A stretch of 64,000 nt of DNA from Kocuria coralli (GTDB lineage Bacteria > Actinomycetota > Actinomycetes > Actinomycetales > Micrococcaceae): positions 62,001 through 126,000 of the forward strand of contig NZ_ML708614.1 of assembly GCF_008831305.1 (NCBI RefSeq), read 5' to 3'. Positions 47,971-56,269 of the stretch are shown here, piece after piece; position 1 is the stretch's first letter, and each line of letters opens with the position of its first letter. Under the pieces are notes generated by a model. The model was not told the origin of the DNA. It was given only the letters and a program-made list of their open reading frames with translations, and made no database searches. A program made the translations under genes and the position numbers.

Positions 47971-49137
47971 ATGCCTGACATCCTGGGTGATGTGACTGAT
48001 TCGCACGCACCCACCGAAGACCTGTCCGCTGAGAACCACCTGGCCGATTTCGCCGCGGCCGGCCTGACCGCCCCGCACCTGGATTCGCCCCTCGAGCCCA
48101 CGGTGGCCGACGCCGAGCCCCTGTGCTGGGGAGTCGTCGGACCGGGCGCCATCGCCGGCCGCGTGGTTCCCGATATCGCCCGTCTCCCGGATGCCCGCCT
48201 GGGTGCCGTCTCCTCGCGCTCCCTAGAGCGCGCCCAGGCCTTCGCCGCCGAGCACGGTATCGAGCGCAGCTACGGGGACGACGACGATCGCAGCGGTCTG
48301 GCCGCGCTGGCAGCCGATCCCGAGATCGACATCGTCTACGTGGCGAGCCCCCACGGCTACCACCACGAGCACGTCTCGGCGCTCCTGAAGGCCGGCAAGC
48401 ACGTGCTGTGCGAGAAGGCCCTGGCGGTCACCGCCGCCGAGGTGGCCGATCTGATCGCGACGGCACGGGCGCAGGGCGTCCTGCTCATGGAAGCCGTCTG
48501 GACGGCCATGACCCCTGGCTTCCGCAGGGTCATGCGGCTGATCGCCGACGGCGCCATCGGGACGGTCCACGGCGTCTCCGGAGCCATCGGCTCCCATGTG
48601 CCGGCCGACGGCTCCAACAGGCTGTTCGCCCCGGCCGACGGAGGCGGCGTCACGCTCGACATGCTCGTCTACCCGCTGCTGTGGTCGGATGCCCTGCAGG
48701 GCGAGGTGCGGCGCCGGACCGAGGTGGCGCACCTGGGGCCGACGGGCGTGGACGACGACCTGGCCCTGCAACTGGACCGGCAGTACGGATGGGCGCAGCT
48801 GTCGGCCACGCTCAGGCGGGAGCCCGTCACGGGCGTCAGCATCTCCGGCACCGACGGCTGGCTACGGGTGGACGGCCGGATCACCAACCCGGTCCGGATC
48901 GAGGTGATGACCGCCCGGAGCCGTGAGGCCGGGGAGGACCCCCACGTCGAGGAGTTCGAGACCCTCGGCGCGGGCTACGTCCCCCAGATGCGCGAGGCCA
49001 CCCGGTGCGTCCGGGAGGGACTCACGGAGTCGCCGTTAGTCCCGTGGAGCCTCTCCCTGTCGCGCGCCGAGCTCTTCGATGCGATCCGCGCAGCGATCGG
49101 ACTGCACCTGCCGAACGACGACCGCCGGTTCAGCTGA
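47971..49137 (+). CDS. Gfo/Idh/MocA family NAD(P)-dependent oxidoreductase
   Basis: 388 residues from the ATG at 47971; a GTG at 47992 is an alternative. After a 40-residue polar lead, CWGVVGPGAIAGRVVPDI is the dinucleotide loop; YVASPHGYHHEHV and the catalytic-lysine motif CEKALAVTAAEV follow; the C-terminal beta-sheet domain includes GGGVTLDMLVYPLLW. Likely oxidises or reduces a sugar, polyol or trans-dihydrodiol; substrate unknown. Its last eight bases overlap the end of the convergent lacI gene. Confidence 0.9.
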   Translation: MPDILGDVTDSHAPTEDLSAENHLADFAAAGLTAPHLDSPLEPTVADAEPLCWGVVGPGAIAGRVVPDIARLPDARLGAVSSRSLERAQAFAAEHGIERSYGDDDDRSGLAALAADPEIDIVYVASPHGYHHEHVSALLKAGKHVLCEKALAVTAAEVADLIATARAQGVLLMEAVWTAMTPGFRRVMRLIADGAIGTVHGVSGAIGSHVPADGSNRLFAPADGGGVTLDMLVYPLLWSDALQGEVRRRTEVAHLGPTGVDDDLALQLDRQYGWAQLSATLRREPVTGVSISGTDGWLRVDGRITNPVRIEVMTARSREAGEDPHVEEFETLGAGYVPQMREATRCVREGLTESPLVPWSLSLSRAELFDAIRAAIGLHLPNDDRRFS

Positions 49138-50227
49138 GGGCGCTGGCGGCGCGGAACCGGCCCTGGATGTCGCTGGACTGCCGCACCACGAGCTTGGTCG
49201 GCAGGACCAGCGGCCGGCTGGAGGTGGGCGAGGCGCCCTTGATCATCGCCACCAGGTTCTTGGCGGCCGTCGAGCCCACCGCGTTCAAGGGCGCCGCGAT
49301 GGTGGACATGCTCGGATTGAGGAACGACAGGGACATGATGTTGTCGTAGCCGATCACCGCGACGTCGTCGGGGACCTGCAGTCCCATCTCGTGCACGGTG
49401 CGCACGAAGCCCATGGCCACGAGGTCGTTGTAGCAGATCACCCCCGGAATACGGTTCTCGGCCCAGGCCAGGGCCGCGGCGCGGCCGCCGGCGACCGTGG
49501 GGGTGGCCGGACCGATCCGGTGGATCCGCAGACGGTGCTCGACCCCCGCCTCCCGGACGGCGCGCCACCGGATGCCGTCGGCCCAGGAGGCCTCCGGGCC
49601 GGCGACGTAGGTGATGTCCTTGCACCCCTGGGCCGCCAGGTGCTCCACGGCGCGCCGGGTACCGGTGGCGTTGTCCGTGACCACGGAGACGACCCCGGAC
49701 ACCGCCCGGTTCATGATGATGGTCGGCTTCTGCTTGGCCGTCATGCGAACGGCGGAGTCGGACATCCGCGACGACGCCAGGAGCACCCCGTCGACCAGCG
49801 GCAGGACGCGTTCCAGCGCCTCTCGCTCGCGCCGGTCGGATTCGTGGGAACTGGCCAGCAGCAGTGTGTAGCCCGCTTCTGCGGCCGCTTCTTCCGCTCC
49901 ACGGATGAGGTCGAAGAAAGCAGGGTTGGAGATGTCCGTGACCACCAGGGCGATCATCTGGCTTCCGCTGCGGCCATCGGCGTTACGGGAGATGGTTCGC
50001 GCACGGTAGCCCAGCTCGTCGGCGGCCTCCCGGATGCGTTCCGCGGTCTCGTACGAGACCCGCCCCGGACGGGCGAACGCCCGCGAGACGGTCGAGGGTG
50101 CTACGCCCGCCAGTTTCGCGACGTCGTAGATCGTGGGCGCGCTCCCGCGCGACCGACGACGTGGTTGCGTCTGACTTGCTGTGCTGTCAACAGGATCCGC
50201 CCCATTGCCATTCTGTTGCTGCTTCAC
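49130..50227 (-). CDS. LacI family transcriptional regulator
   Basis: 365 residues from the GTG at 50227 (GAAAG upstream). A Gln/Asn/Ser-rich, basic lead of about 30 residues precedes the LacI helix-turn-helix TIYDVAKLAGVAPSTVSRAF and the hinge helix region; the rest is a periplasmic-binding-protein-like ligand domain with LVVTDISNPAFFDLIRGAEE. Probably senses a sugar. Its target is not evident; neighbouring genes include the Gfo/Idh enzyme and a solute-binding-like gene. Confidence 0.92.
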   Translation of the reverse strand: MKQQQNGNGADPVDSTASQTQPRRRSRGSAPTIYDVAKLAGVAPSTVSRAFARPGRVSYETAERIREAADELGYRARTISRNADGRSGSQMIALVVTDISNPAFFDLIRGAEEAAAEAGYTLLLASSHESDRREREALERVLPLVDGVLLASSRMSDSAVRMTAKQKPTIIMNRAVSGVVSVVTDNATGTRRAVEHLAAQGCKDITYVAGPEASWADGIRWRAVREAGVEHRLRIHRIGPATPTVAGGRAAALAWAENRIPGVICYNDLVAMGFVRTVHEMGLQVPDDVAVIGYDNIMSLSFLNPSMSTIAAPLNAVGSTAAKNLVAMIKGASPTSSRPLVLPTKLVVRQSSDIQGRFRAASALS

Positions 50228-50566
50228 GCTTTCATTTTCACGCACAGGGGCGACATGACCAAGCCAAGACGTGAGCTGAGACGCGGGGAGGTAACGCTCA
50301 GGCAACGTCCGGAGCCGGCCGGCGCCCCGAACTCCCCGGTAGGGCGCAATAGCACGCCCCCATAATTGGTGACAGATCATCATTTATCGGTGTGCCAAAC
50401 CTGCGAATACATATTTTTGGGGCGATTGAGGCTCCATGAAAGGGGACGCAGGGCCGCTCACGGCGGTGTCACACTAACGGGAGAGAACGCGACTCAGCAG
50501 GTCGGATCGGTTCCGGGCCTCTATCACCAGCCCGGCCGCCCCGTCCAACTACTGAAGGAGTGGCTC
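50228..50566. other. Divergent intergenic region upstream of lacI, with AT-rich patch
   Basis: 339 bp between lacI (reverse) and the solute-binding-like gene (forward). Bases about 50361-50420 are clearly AT-richer than the surroundings (ATAATTGG, ATCATCATTTATC, ATACATATTTTTGG). This is the likely promoter zone for both genes, but I cannot fix a -10/-35 pair. No reading frame with a ribosome site is seen. Confidence 0.45.
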
Positions 50567-51190
50567 TTGCCCCCTGCTCAGACCCACCGTGCCTGGCGCG
50601 ACGCGGAGAGGAAGAGATCCGGTATACCGCGTGCGGTCCTCGGCGCGGCAGCACTCCTCCTCGTCGGAGGCAGCGGTCGCTTCCTGGTCGACCGGGGCGG
50701 GGAGGACCCTCCCCGCCTTCCCGAGGCCTGCGAGAGCACGCAGCGGGTCTCGCTGGCCACGGAACAGGCCATGGCGGATGCGCTGGGGAGCAAGCCCGTC
50801 GATGCAGCTTCGTGCATCCAGCTGGAGATCACCGTTGAGCCCAGCGCCAGGACCGCGGGGCGGGCAGCCGCCGGGGAACTGCCCCAACTGCTGTGGATCC
50901 CGGATTCCATCCGGCGGGTTCCCGCCACGCCCAACGGCGACAGCATGGTCATCTACGCCCGGTCGCTGGCCTCCTCCCCCGCCGCCATGGTGGGGGAGGA
51001 CCCGAGGCGCACGCCGGCCTGCAATACCGCGCTGCTCGACTACCCCTTGATGGCATCCCGCGATGCCGTCGAGAACAACGACGCGGTCCGCGCGGCGGCC
51101 CATGAGATCACCGAATGGCTGCAGACGGAGGAGGGCCGCGACGCCCTGAGTGCGGCGCACCTGGGCGCGGCCCGGCCGGGTGGCTGCTGA
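50567..51190 (+). CDS. Short membrane-anchored protein resembling a shortened solute-binding domain
   Basis: 207 residues from a TTG at 50567, chosen because GAAGGAG stands about seven bases upstream; no ATG/GTG nearby has a site. A basic N-terminus and hydrophobic segment (PRAVLGAAALLLVGG, about 20-36) make a signal/anchor. The exported part begins like the solute-binding half of VWA-type proteins (QLLWIPDSIRRV), then jumps to TALLDYPLMASRDA and a C-terminal TEWLQTEEGRDALSAAHLG, the usual end of such a domain. The central part of roughly 100 or more residues seems missing. Three cysteines remain. Function unknown; the resemblance is from memory. Confidence 0.6.
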   Translation: MPPAQTHRAWRDAERKRSGIPRAVLGAAALLLVGGSGRFLVDRGGEDPPRLPEACESTQRVSLATEQAMADALGSKPVDAASCIQLEITVEPSARTAGRAAAGELPQLLWIPDSIRRVPATPNGDSMVIYARSLASSPAAMVGEDPRRTPACNTALLDYPLMASRDAVENNDAVRAAAHEITEWLQTEEGRDALSAAHLGAARPGGC

Positions 51191-51195
51191 CCGAC

Positions 51196-51237
51196 CGGGC
51201 TAAGCCGGCCGGGCTCAGCCGAACGGGCTCAGTGGAA
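51196..51237. repeat. Three imperfect 14-bp tandem repeats
   Basis: Units starting at 51196, 51210 and 51224 (CGGGCTAAGCCGGC, CGGGCTCAGCCGAA, CGGGCTCAG...). They fill the 38-bp gap after the forward solute-binding-like gene and run into the last codons and stop (51229-51231) of the reverse purH gene. Confidence 0.7.
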
Positions 51238-52860
51238 GAAGTGCCGTGCACCCGTGAAGTACATGCTCACGCCCGCTTCCTGGGCCGCGGCGATGACCTC
51301 GTCGTCCCGGATGGAGCCGCCGGGCTGGACCACGGCCCGCACCCCGGCTTCCAGAAGCACCTGCAGGCCGTCCGCGAACGGGAAGAACGCGTCCGAGGCC
51401 GCCACGGATCCCTCGGCCCGGATCGAGCCGCCCTCGGAGAGGGTGTTGGCGCGTTCGATGGCCAGCCGGCAGGAATCCACCCGGTTGACCTGGCCCATGC
51501 CGATGCCGACGGTGGCGCCGTCCTTGGCGAGCAGGATCGCGTTGGACTTCACGGGCCGCAGGGCGGTCCAGGCGAAGGCCAGGTCCGCCAGGGTCGCCTC
51601 GTCCGCGCTCTCGCCGGCCACGAGCTGCCAGTTGGCGGGATCGTCCCCGTCGGCCTGGACCCGGTCGGTCACCTGCATGAGCGCGCCGCCCGAGATCTGG
51701 CGGTACTCCAGGGGATCGCGGCCGAAGCCCTCGGGCAGCTGCAGCAGGCGCAGGTTCTTCTTGGCGGTCAGGATCTCGAGTGCCTCGGGGTCGAACCCCG
51801 GAGCCACGACCACCTCGGTGAAGATGGGCTTGACGCTCGCGGCCATCCCCGCGGTCACGGGGCGGTTGACCGCGATCACGCCGCCGTAGGCGGACAGGGG
51901 GTCGCACGCGTGCGCCTTGACATGGGCGCTGGCCACGGGGTCCTCGGCGCCGGGATCGGCCACCGCCAGTCCGCAGGGATTGTTGTGCTTGACCACGGCC
52001 ACCGCGGGCTCGTCGAAGTCGTAGACGGCACGCAGCGCGGCATCGGCGTCCACGTAGTTGTTGTAGGACATCGCCTTGCCGTGCAGTTGCTCCGCCTGGG
52101 CGATCCCGGGGGAAGCGGCGTGATCGACGTACAGCGCTGCGTCCTGGTGCGGGTTCTCCCCGTACCGCAGGGTCTCGGCCCGTTCGAAGGCCAGCCCGGC
52201 GTAGGGCGGGAAGGTCACGGCGGACGCGATGGCGTCCTCGGAGCCGGCGGCGACCTCGGGGAACTGCTCCTGATACCAGGTGGCCACTGCGGTGTCATAG
52301 GCCGCGGTGTGCGCGAAGGCGGCTGCTGCCAGACGACGACGGGCGGCGAGGTCGAACCCGCCGTCCTGCGCGGCCTCGACGACCTCTCCGTAACGGGCCG
52401 GGTCGACGACGACGGCGACCGAGGGATGGTTCTTCGCCGCCGCGCGGACCATCGACGGCCCGCCGATGTCGACCTGCTCGATCACGGCGTCCCTGTCCGC
52501 CCCGGACTTCACCGTTTCCACGAACGGGTAGAGGTTCACGACGACCAGATCGAAGGGCTCGATCTCCAGCTCGGCCAGTTGCCGCACGTGGTCTTCCTTG
52601 CGGCGATCGGCCAGGATCCCCGCGTGCACGCGGGGATGCAGAGTCTTGACGCGGCCCTCCAGGCACTCCGGGAAACCGGTCAGGTCGGCCACCTCGGTGA
52701 CCGGCACGCCGGAGCCGGCGATGCGCTGGGCCGTGGAGCCGGTCGAGACGATCGATACCCCGGCTCGGTGCAGCCCGCCCGCGAGCTCCTCCAATCCGGT
52801 CTTGTCGTATACGGAAATCAGGGCACGCTTGATGGGTGCACGGACCTGTTCGTTCGTCAC
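51229..52860 (-). CDS. purH: Bifunctional AICAR transformylase / IMP cyclohydrolase
   Basis: 543 residues from a GTG at 52860 with GGGAG nine bases upstream. N-terminal MGS-like IMP cyclohydrolase domain ([44 protein letters not shown]) and C-terminal transformylase domain ([34 protein letters not shown]). It performs the last two steps of IMP synthesis using formyl-THF. A reverse TAGACT at 52947-52952 may be its own -10 box. It is downstream of purN, as in mycobacteria. Confidence 0.97.
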   Translation of the reverse strand: MTNEQVRAPIKRALISVYDKTGLEELAGGLHRAGVSIVSTGSTAQRIAGSGVPVTEVADLTGFPECLEGRVKTLHPRVHAGILADRRKEDHVRQLAELEIEPFDLVVVNLYPFVETVKSGADRDAVIEQVDIGGPSMVRAAAKNHPSVAVVVDPARYGEVVEAAQDGGFDLAARRRLAAAAFAHTAAYDTAVATWYQEQFPEVAAGSEDAIASAVTFPPYAGLAFERAETLRYGENPHQDAALYVDHAASPGIAQAEQLHGKAMSYNNYVDADAALRAVYDFDEPAVAVVKHNNPCGLAVADPGAEDPVASAHVKAHACDPLSAYGGVIAVNRPVTAGMAASVKPIFTEVVVAPGFDPEALEILTAKKNLRLLQLPEGFGRDPLEYRQISGGALMQVTDRVQADGDDPANWQLVAGESADEATLADLAFAWTALRPVKSNAILLAKDGATVGIGMGQVNRVDSCRLAIERANTLSEGGSIRAEGSVAASDAFFPFADGLQVLLEAGVRAVVQPGGSIRDDEVIAAAQEAGVSMYFTGARHFFH

Positions 52861-52946
52861 TTGAGTTAGCTCCCGAGGTGGACGACGGTACGAATGGACG
52901 CTGCGCTGGGACAGCAGGGCCGCCGGACGTGGGCGGACTGGGCCAG

Positions 52947-52952
52947 TCTACG
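52947..52952 (-). promoter_or_regulatory. Putative -10 box upstream of purH
   Basis: Reverse TAGACT in the 149-bp purN-purH gap, about 87 bp before the purH GTG. The same hexamer precedes ndh and ftsB. No -35 found, so this remains tentative. Confidence 0.35.
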
Positions 52953-53009
52953 GCTCCCGCCGACTCGCCCCCGCCGCCCGGCCGCTAAGAGAGCGACCTG
53001 GCATGCCTA

Positions 53010-53591
53010 TCACCGCTCGGGCCGTGGTGCGCCGGCGGCCACCAGCTCAGCCACGGTCTCGACGTAGAGTTCCCGCTCCGCGGCCTTGATGCGCTCGTGG
53101 AGGCTGGTCTCGTCGTCGTCGTCGAGGACGGGCACGGCGACCTGGGCGAGGATCTGGCCGGCGTCCACCTCTGGGACCACGCGGTGCACGGTCGCCCCGG
53201 TGATCTTGACACCGTGCTCCAGTGCGTCGCGCACCCCGTGGGCTCCGGGGAAGGACGGGAGCAGGGCCGGGTGCGTGTTGACCAGGGCCGGCGCGAAGGC
53301 GGCGACGAACTCCGCGTCCAGGATCCTCATGAACCCCGCCAGGAGCACCAGGTCCGGCCGGTGCGCCGTCACGGCGGCCTGCAGCGCGCGGTTCCAGGCG
53401 GGCCGGTCCGGATGGTCCCCGGGTTCGACGACGAAGGTCCGGGCTCCGGCGGCCTCCGCCCGGTCCAGGCCCTCGCAGGGCTTGTCCGCACCGACGGCCA
53501 CGATCTCGGCCTCGATGCGGCCGCTCCCGGCAGCATCGAGGAGTGCTTGCAACGTGGTTCCGGACCCGGAGACAAGGGCAACTATGCGCAT
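53010..53591 (-). CDS. purN: Phosphoribosylglycinamide formyltransferase
   Basis: 193 residues from the ATG at 53591; the frame is open further upstream but without conserved sequence. ALVSGSGTTLQALLDA, LAGFMRIL, catalytic Asn-His in VNTHPALLPSFPG and the signature GATVHRVVPEVDAG. It adds a formyl group from formyl-THF to GAR in purine synthesis. No ribosome site: TAGGAT (53599-53604) ends seven bases before the ATG, in the same GGTTAGGATCGCG context as manC. Confidence 0.96.
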   Translation of the reverse strand: MRIVALVSGSGTTLQALLDAAGSGRIEAEIVAVGADKPCEGLDRAEAAGARTFVVEPGDHPDRPAWNRALQAAVTAHRPDLVLLAGFMRILDAEFVAAFAPALVNTHPALLPSFPGAHGVRDALEHGVKITGATVHRVVPEVDAGQILAQVAVPVLDDDDETSLHERIKAAERELYVETVAELVAAGAPRPER

Positions 53592-53598
53592 GTGCGCG

Positions 53599-53604
53599 AT
53601 CCTA
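53599..53604 (-). promoter_or_regulatory. -10 box for leaderless purN
   Basis: Reverse TAGGAT, seven bases before the ATG at 53591. The 13-base context GGTTAGGATCGCG and the spacing match the manC promoter exactly. Confidence 0.6.
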
Positions 53605-53691
53605 ACCAGTGCTCGCGCCGTGCGGCGATCCTCGTCCGGCGCCCCGCCGTCGTGTCCCCGGCTCACGACCGGCGGGGGCACCAGGCTCGCA

Positions 53692-53697
53692 TAGAGT
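53692..53697 (+). promoter_or_regulatory. -10 box for the small membrane protein gene
   Basis: TAGAGT ending six bases before the ATG at 53704. A GGTGG between them is too close to the ATG for a good ribosome site, so a leaderless start is likely. Confidence 0.5.
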
Positions 53698-53703
53698 GGT
53701 GGC

Positions 53704-54183
53704 ATGAGCTCCGCACCGTCCAGACCCCCGTCACCGCCCAGCGCTCCGCCGCAGGGGTCCGGTGGCTCCCACGACGTGGAGCCCTCCGACGGTCCCGCCG
53801 AGCCCAAGGGCGCCCGGCGTCCGATGGGCAGGGCGCTGCTCGCTCTCATAGCGGCAGGCGCGGCGATGCTCATGACCTCCGGACCGCTGTGGCTCACCGT
53901 CGCCGGCATGGTCGCGGGCCTGGCGGCCCTGGTCTTCGCCATCTCGGCCGTGATCCATCTCCGCAAGGCCCAGCGCCGCGGCTTGATCCTGTTCTCGGCC
54001 CTGATAGCCGTGACCGTGGCCGGTTTCGCCCTGGTGAGCGGAGGCGTCCGTCTGGCCTTCTGGGACACCGTCTCCGCCTACGAGACCTGCGCCGCCCAGT
54101 CCGTGACCATCTCCGGTGAGGCCGCGTGCCGGGAGCAGATGGAGGACGGTCTGCGCGGGGTCATCCTGCCGGGCCTGAACTAG
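53704..54183 (+). CDS. Small membrane protein of unknown function
   Basis: 159 residues. A Pro/Ser-rich cytoplasmic lead of about 38 residues precedes three likely membrane helices (RALLALIAAGAAMLMTSG, WLTVAGMVAGLAALVFAISA, LILFSALIAVTVAGFALV). The C-terminal 40 residues are outside or periplasm-facing and hold two cysteines (ETCAAQSVTISGEAACRE) that could form a disulfide. The layout recalls DUF4190-type proteins of actinobacteria but I cannot assign a family. It is divergent from purN. Confidence 0.75.
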   Translation: MSSAPSRPPSPPSAPPQGSGGSHDVEPSDGPAEPKGARRPMGRALLALIAAGAAMLMTSGPLWLTVAGMVAGLAALVFAISAVIHLRKAQRRGLILFSALIAVTVAGFALVSGGVRLAFWDTVSAYETCAAQSVTISGEAACREQMEDGLRGVILPGLN

Positions 54184-54258
54184 GTTCCCGGATCCACGTC
54201 CGCACGAGACCGCGGTCGGGGAAGCCCTCCGGGCTCGCTGAGCTCGCTCGCGGCGCGG

Positions 54259-56148
54259 TCAGCGGTCCCGGGCGGCCTTGCGCCGGGCACGTCGCTTCTC
54301 GGCCGCCGCGTAACGCTTCTGCGCCTTGAGATCCGCGTTGTGCGCCCGCTGCCGGTGCTTGTCCGCGATCTCCCGGCGGCGCTCCGCCTCCCGGTCTCGT
54401 TCCCTGGCCCCGCGCGATGTCCGTGATGCCCCGGCCGCGTCCCGGCCGCGCCTGAAGAGCCCTCCGGCCTCCTCCGATGTCCCGCCCTGCGCATCCGGCC
54501 GGACCCGGTCCCGCCCATGCCGCTCGCCAGCAGACCCAGCGTCTGTCGATGCCGTGCCGGTCGAAGCCGTGCCCGCTGAAGCCGTCTCCTCAGCGCCGGA
54601 GGCGGGGCCGCTGCCGGGCCCGGCCTCCGCGGGGAAGGCGCCGCGCTCAGCGGCCGGCCCGCCCGCCTCGGATCGGTCCTGACGACCGGGCGATGCCGGA
54701 GCGCCCGGACCGGACATGGCCGCTGCGTCCTCCCCGGGGTGGTAGGTCCGCACCGCACGGCCGTGCTCCACCCAGGGTCCGACGGCGGCCCCGATGGCCG
54801 CCCCGATCGCGATCTCCAGTCCCACGACCAGCGCGGTCTCCCACACCTGCGGACCCACCAGGTCCATCCGTCCCACGCCCAGGGAGCCGGAGGCCGCCGC
54901 GGCCAGGACCGCGACGAGCAAGGCCGAGACGGCACCGATGATCGCACCGGAGACCACCACGACCACCGGAGCGGCGACGGGCCGCCAGGGGATCCGGATG
55001 GAGATCCACTCGCCCAGGTGGTTCTCCCCCTCGCGGACGAACCACCAGCCCGCCAGCACACCGCACAGCACGAGGAGCCCGGGGGCCGCCGCCAGAACCG
55101 GGGAGGCGTCCTGCGGCGGGAGGGCACCGAAAAGAGGAAGGAGCGGGACGGTCTCCACCTGGGTCCCGGCGGGCGAGACCAGGGCGCCGTCGCCCAGATA
55201 GAAGCCCGCTCCGGAAGCCCATGAGACCGCCCAGACCAGGAAGTTGGGCAGCAGGGCGAAATGGAGGATGGCGAAGACCGTATCGCCCGCGGCGTCGGAG
55301 CCCAGCTGCTGCTGGATGGCGACCACCTGCTGCCAGCCCAGGACCAGGGCGGCCGTCACGATCACCGCGCCCACGAACAGGGCCGCCACCGTAGCCACCA
55401 CGGCGGCGCGCAGCACGGCCCAGAGGAACGAACCCGTCCAGCGCATGTCCTGCCCGGTCTTGCGGGCGCGCTCCACGACCCACGTTCCCAGCAGGGCCGC
55501 CGGCGTCCCGCCTCCCCTCAGGGCACCGGCCGCCGTCGCGGCCAGGACGATCAGGCCACCGACCAGCAGAGCTCTCCCCGGTGTGGCATGGACGCTTCCG
55601 GAGGCGGTCAGGAAGGCGGCACCGGCGGCCACCAGCGCGTGGGTCACCGCCGTCGTGAGCACCGCCGCGGCCAGTCCGGCGCCCGAAGGCGCCCGCCGGG
55701 CCAGGTTCCGGCCCATGACGAACCCGAGCGCCGCCGTCAGCAGGCTCAGCCCCAGGGGGATCAGGCTGACCGTGCCCTGGACCGCCGCGGCGCCGGTGAC
55801 CGGGGCCACCGACACCCCGAGCGGGACTCCCAGGGAGAGCAGCCACAGCTGCATGCCCAGCACTAGCCCCGTGGCCGAGGAGAGCTCTGCGAAGCCTCCG
55901 GCCATCACGGACAGCAGCACCACGATCTCCACGGCGGCCAGCGCGACCAAGGCGATGGTCACACCGGGCACGAGCCCTTTGGTCCAGGACACCCGCGGCG
56001 CCCTGGCAGGCCCCTCCGGCCGCTTCCCGGGGCTCTCACGCGCTGAGGACCCCACAGGTCTCTCGTCCGGGTTCCCAGAATCGTCGCGCTGGCGGGCCCA
56101 CGGGCTGAGATCCGGGGCGGGCGGGGAAGGGGGCGGTGTGTTCGGCAT
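54259..56148 (-). CDS. PerM-like multi-pass membrane protein (DUF6350 type)
   Basis: 629 residues with about ten to twelve membrane helices between residues 55 and 455 (GLVPGVTIALVALAAVEIVV, AVLRAAVVATVAALFVGAV, FAILHFALLPNFLVWAVSW). A long Gly/Ala/Thr-rich linker and a strongly basic C-terminal tail (RERDREAERRREIADKHRQR) follow, possibly coiled and nucleic-acid or membrane-surface binding. In mycobacteria perM (linked to cell division and FtsB stability) sits directly next to purN-purH; the same neighbourhood here supports the call. Confidence 0.78.
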   Translation of the reverse strand: MPNTPPPSPPAPDLSPWARQRDDSGNPDERPVGSSARESPGKRPEGPARAPRVSWTKGLVPGVTIALVALAAVEIVVLLSVMAGGFAELSSATGLVLGMQLWLLSLGVPLGVSVAPVTGAAAVQGTVSLIPLGLSLLTAALGFVMGRNLARRAPSGAGLAAAVLTTAVTHALVAAGAAFLTASGSVHATPGRALLVGGLIVLAATAAGALRGGGTPAALLGTWVVERARKTGQDMRWTGSFLWAVLRAAVVATVAALFVGAVIVTAALVLGWQQVVAIQQQLGSDAAGDTVFAILHFALLPNFLVWAVSWASGAGFYLGDGALVSPAGTQVETVPLLPLFGALPPQDASPVLAAAPGLLVLCGVLAGWWFVREGENHLGEWISIRIPWRPVAAPVVVVVSGAIIGAVSALLVAVLAAAASGSLGVGRMDLVGPQVWETALVVGLEIAIGAAIGAAVGPWVEHGRAVRTYHPGEDAAAMSGPGAPASPGRQDRSEAGGPAAERGAFPAEAGPGSGPASGAEETASAGTASTGTASTDAGSAGERHGRDRVRPDAQGGTSEEAGGLFRRGRDAAGASRTSRGARERDREAERRREIADKHRQRAHNADLKAQKRYAAAEKRRARRKAARDR

Positions 56149-56269
56149 CGTCCCTATGGTCGCACGCTCACCCGGGTGCTCACCCTGAACGCGACGCCAC
56201 CGGGGTCATGACCGCGGGCCGCCCGATCCCCTGCCACCTGCACGCCGATGCCGGCCACCGCGACCGGCC

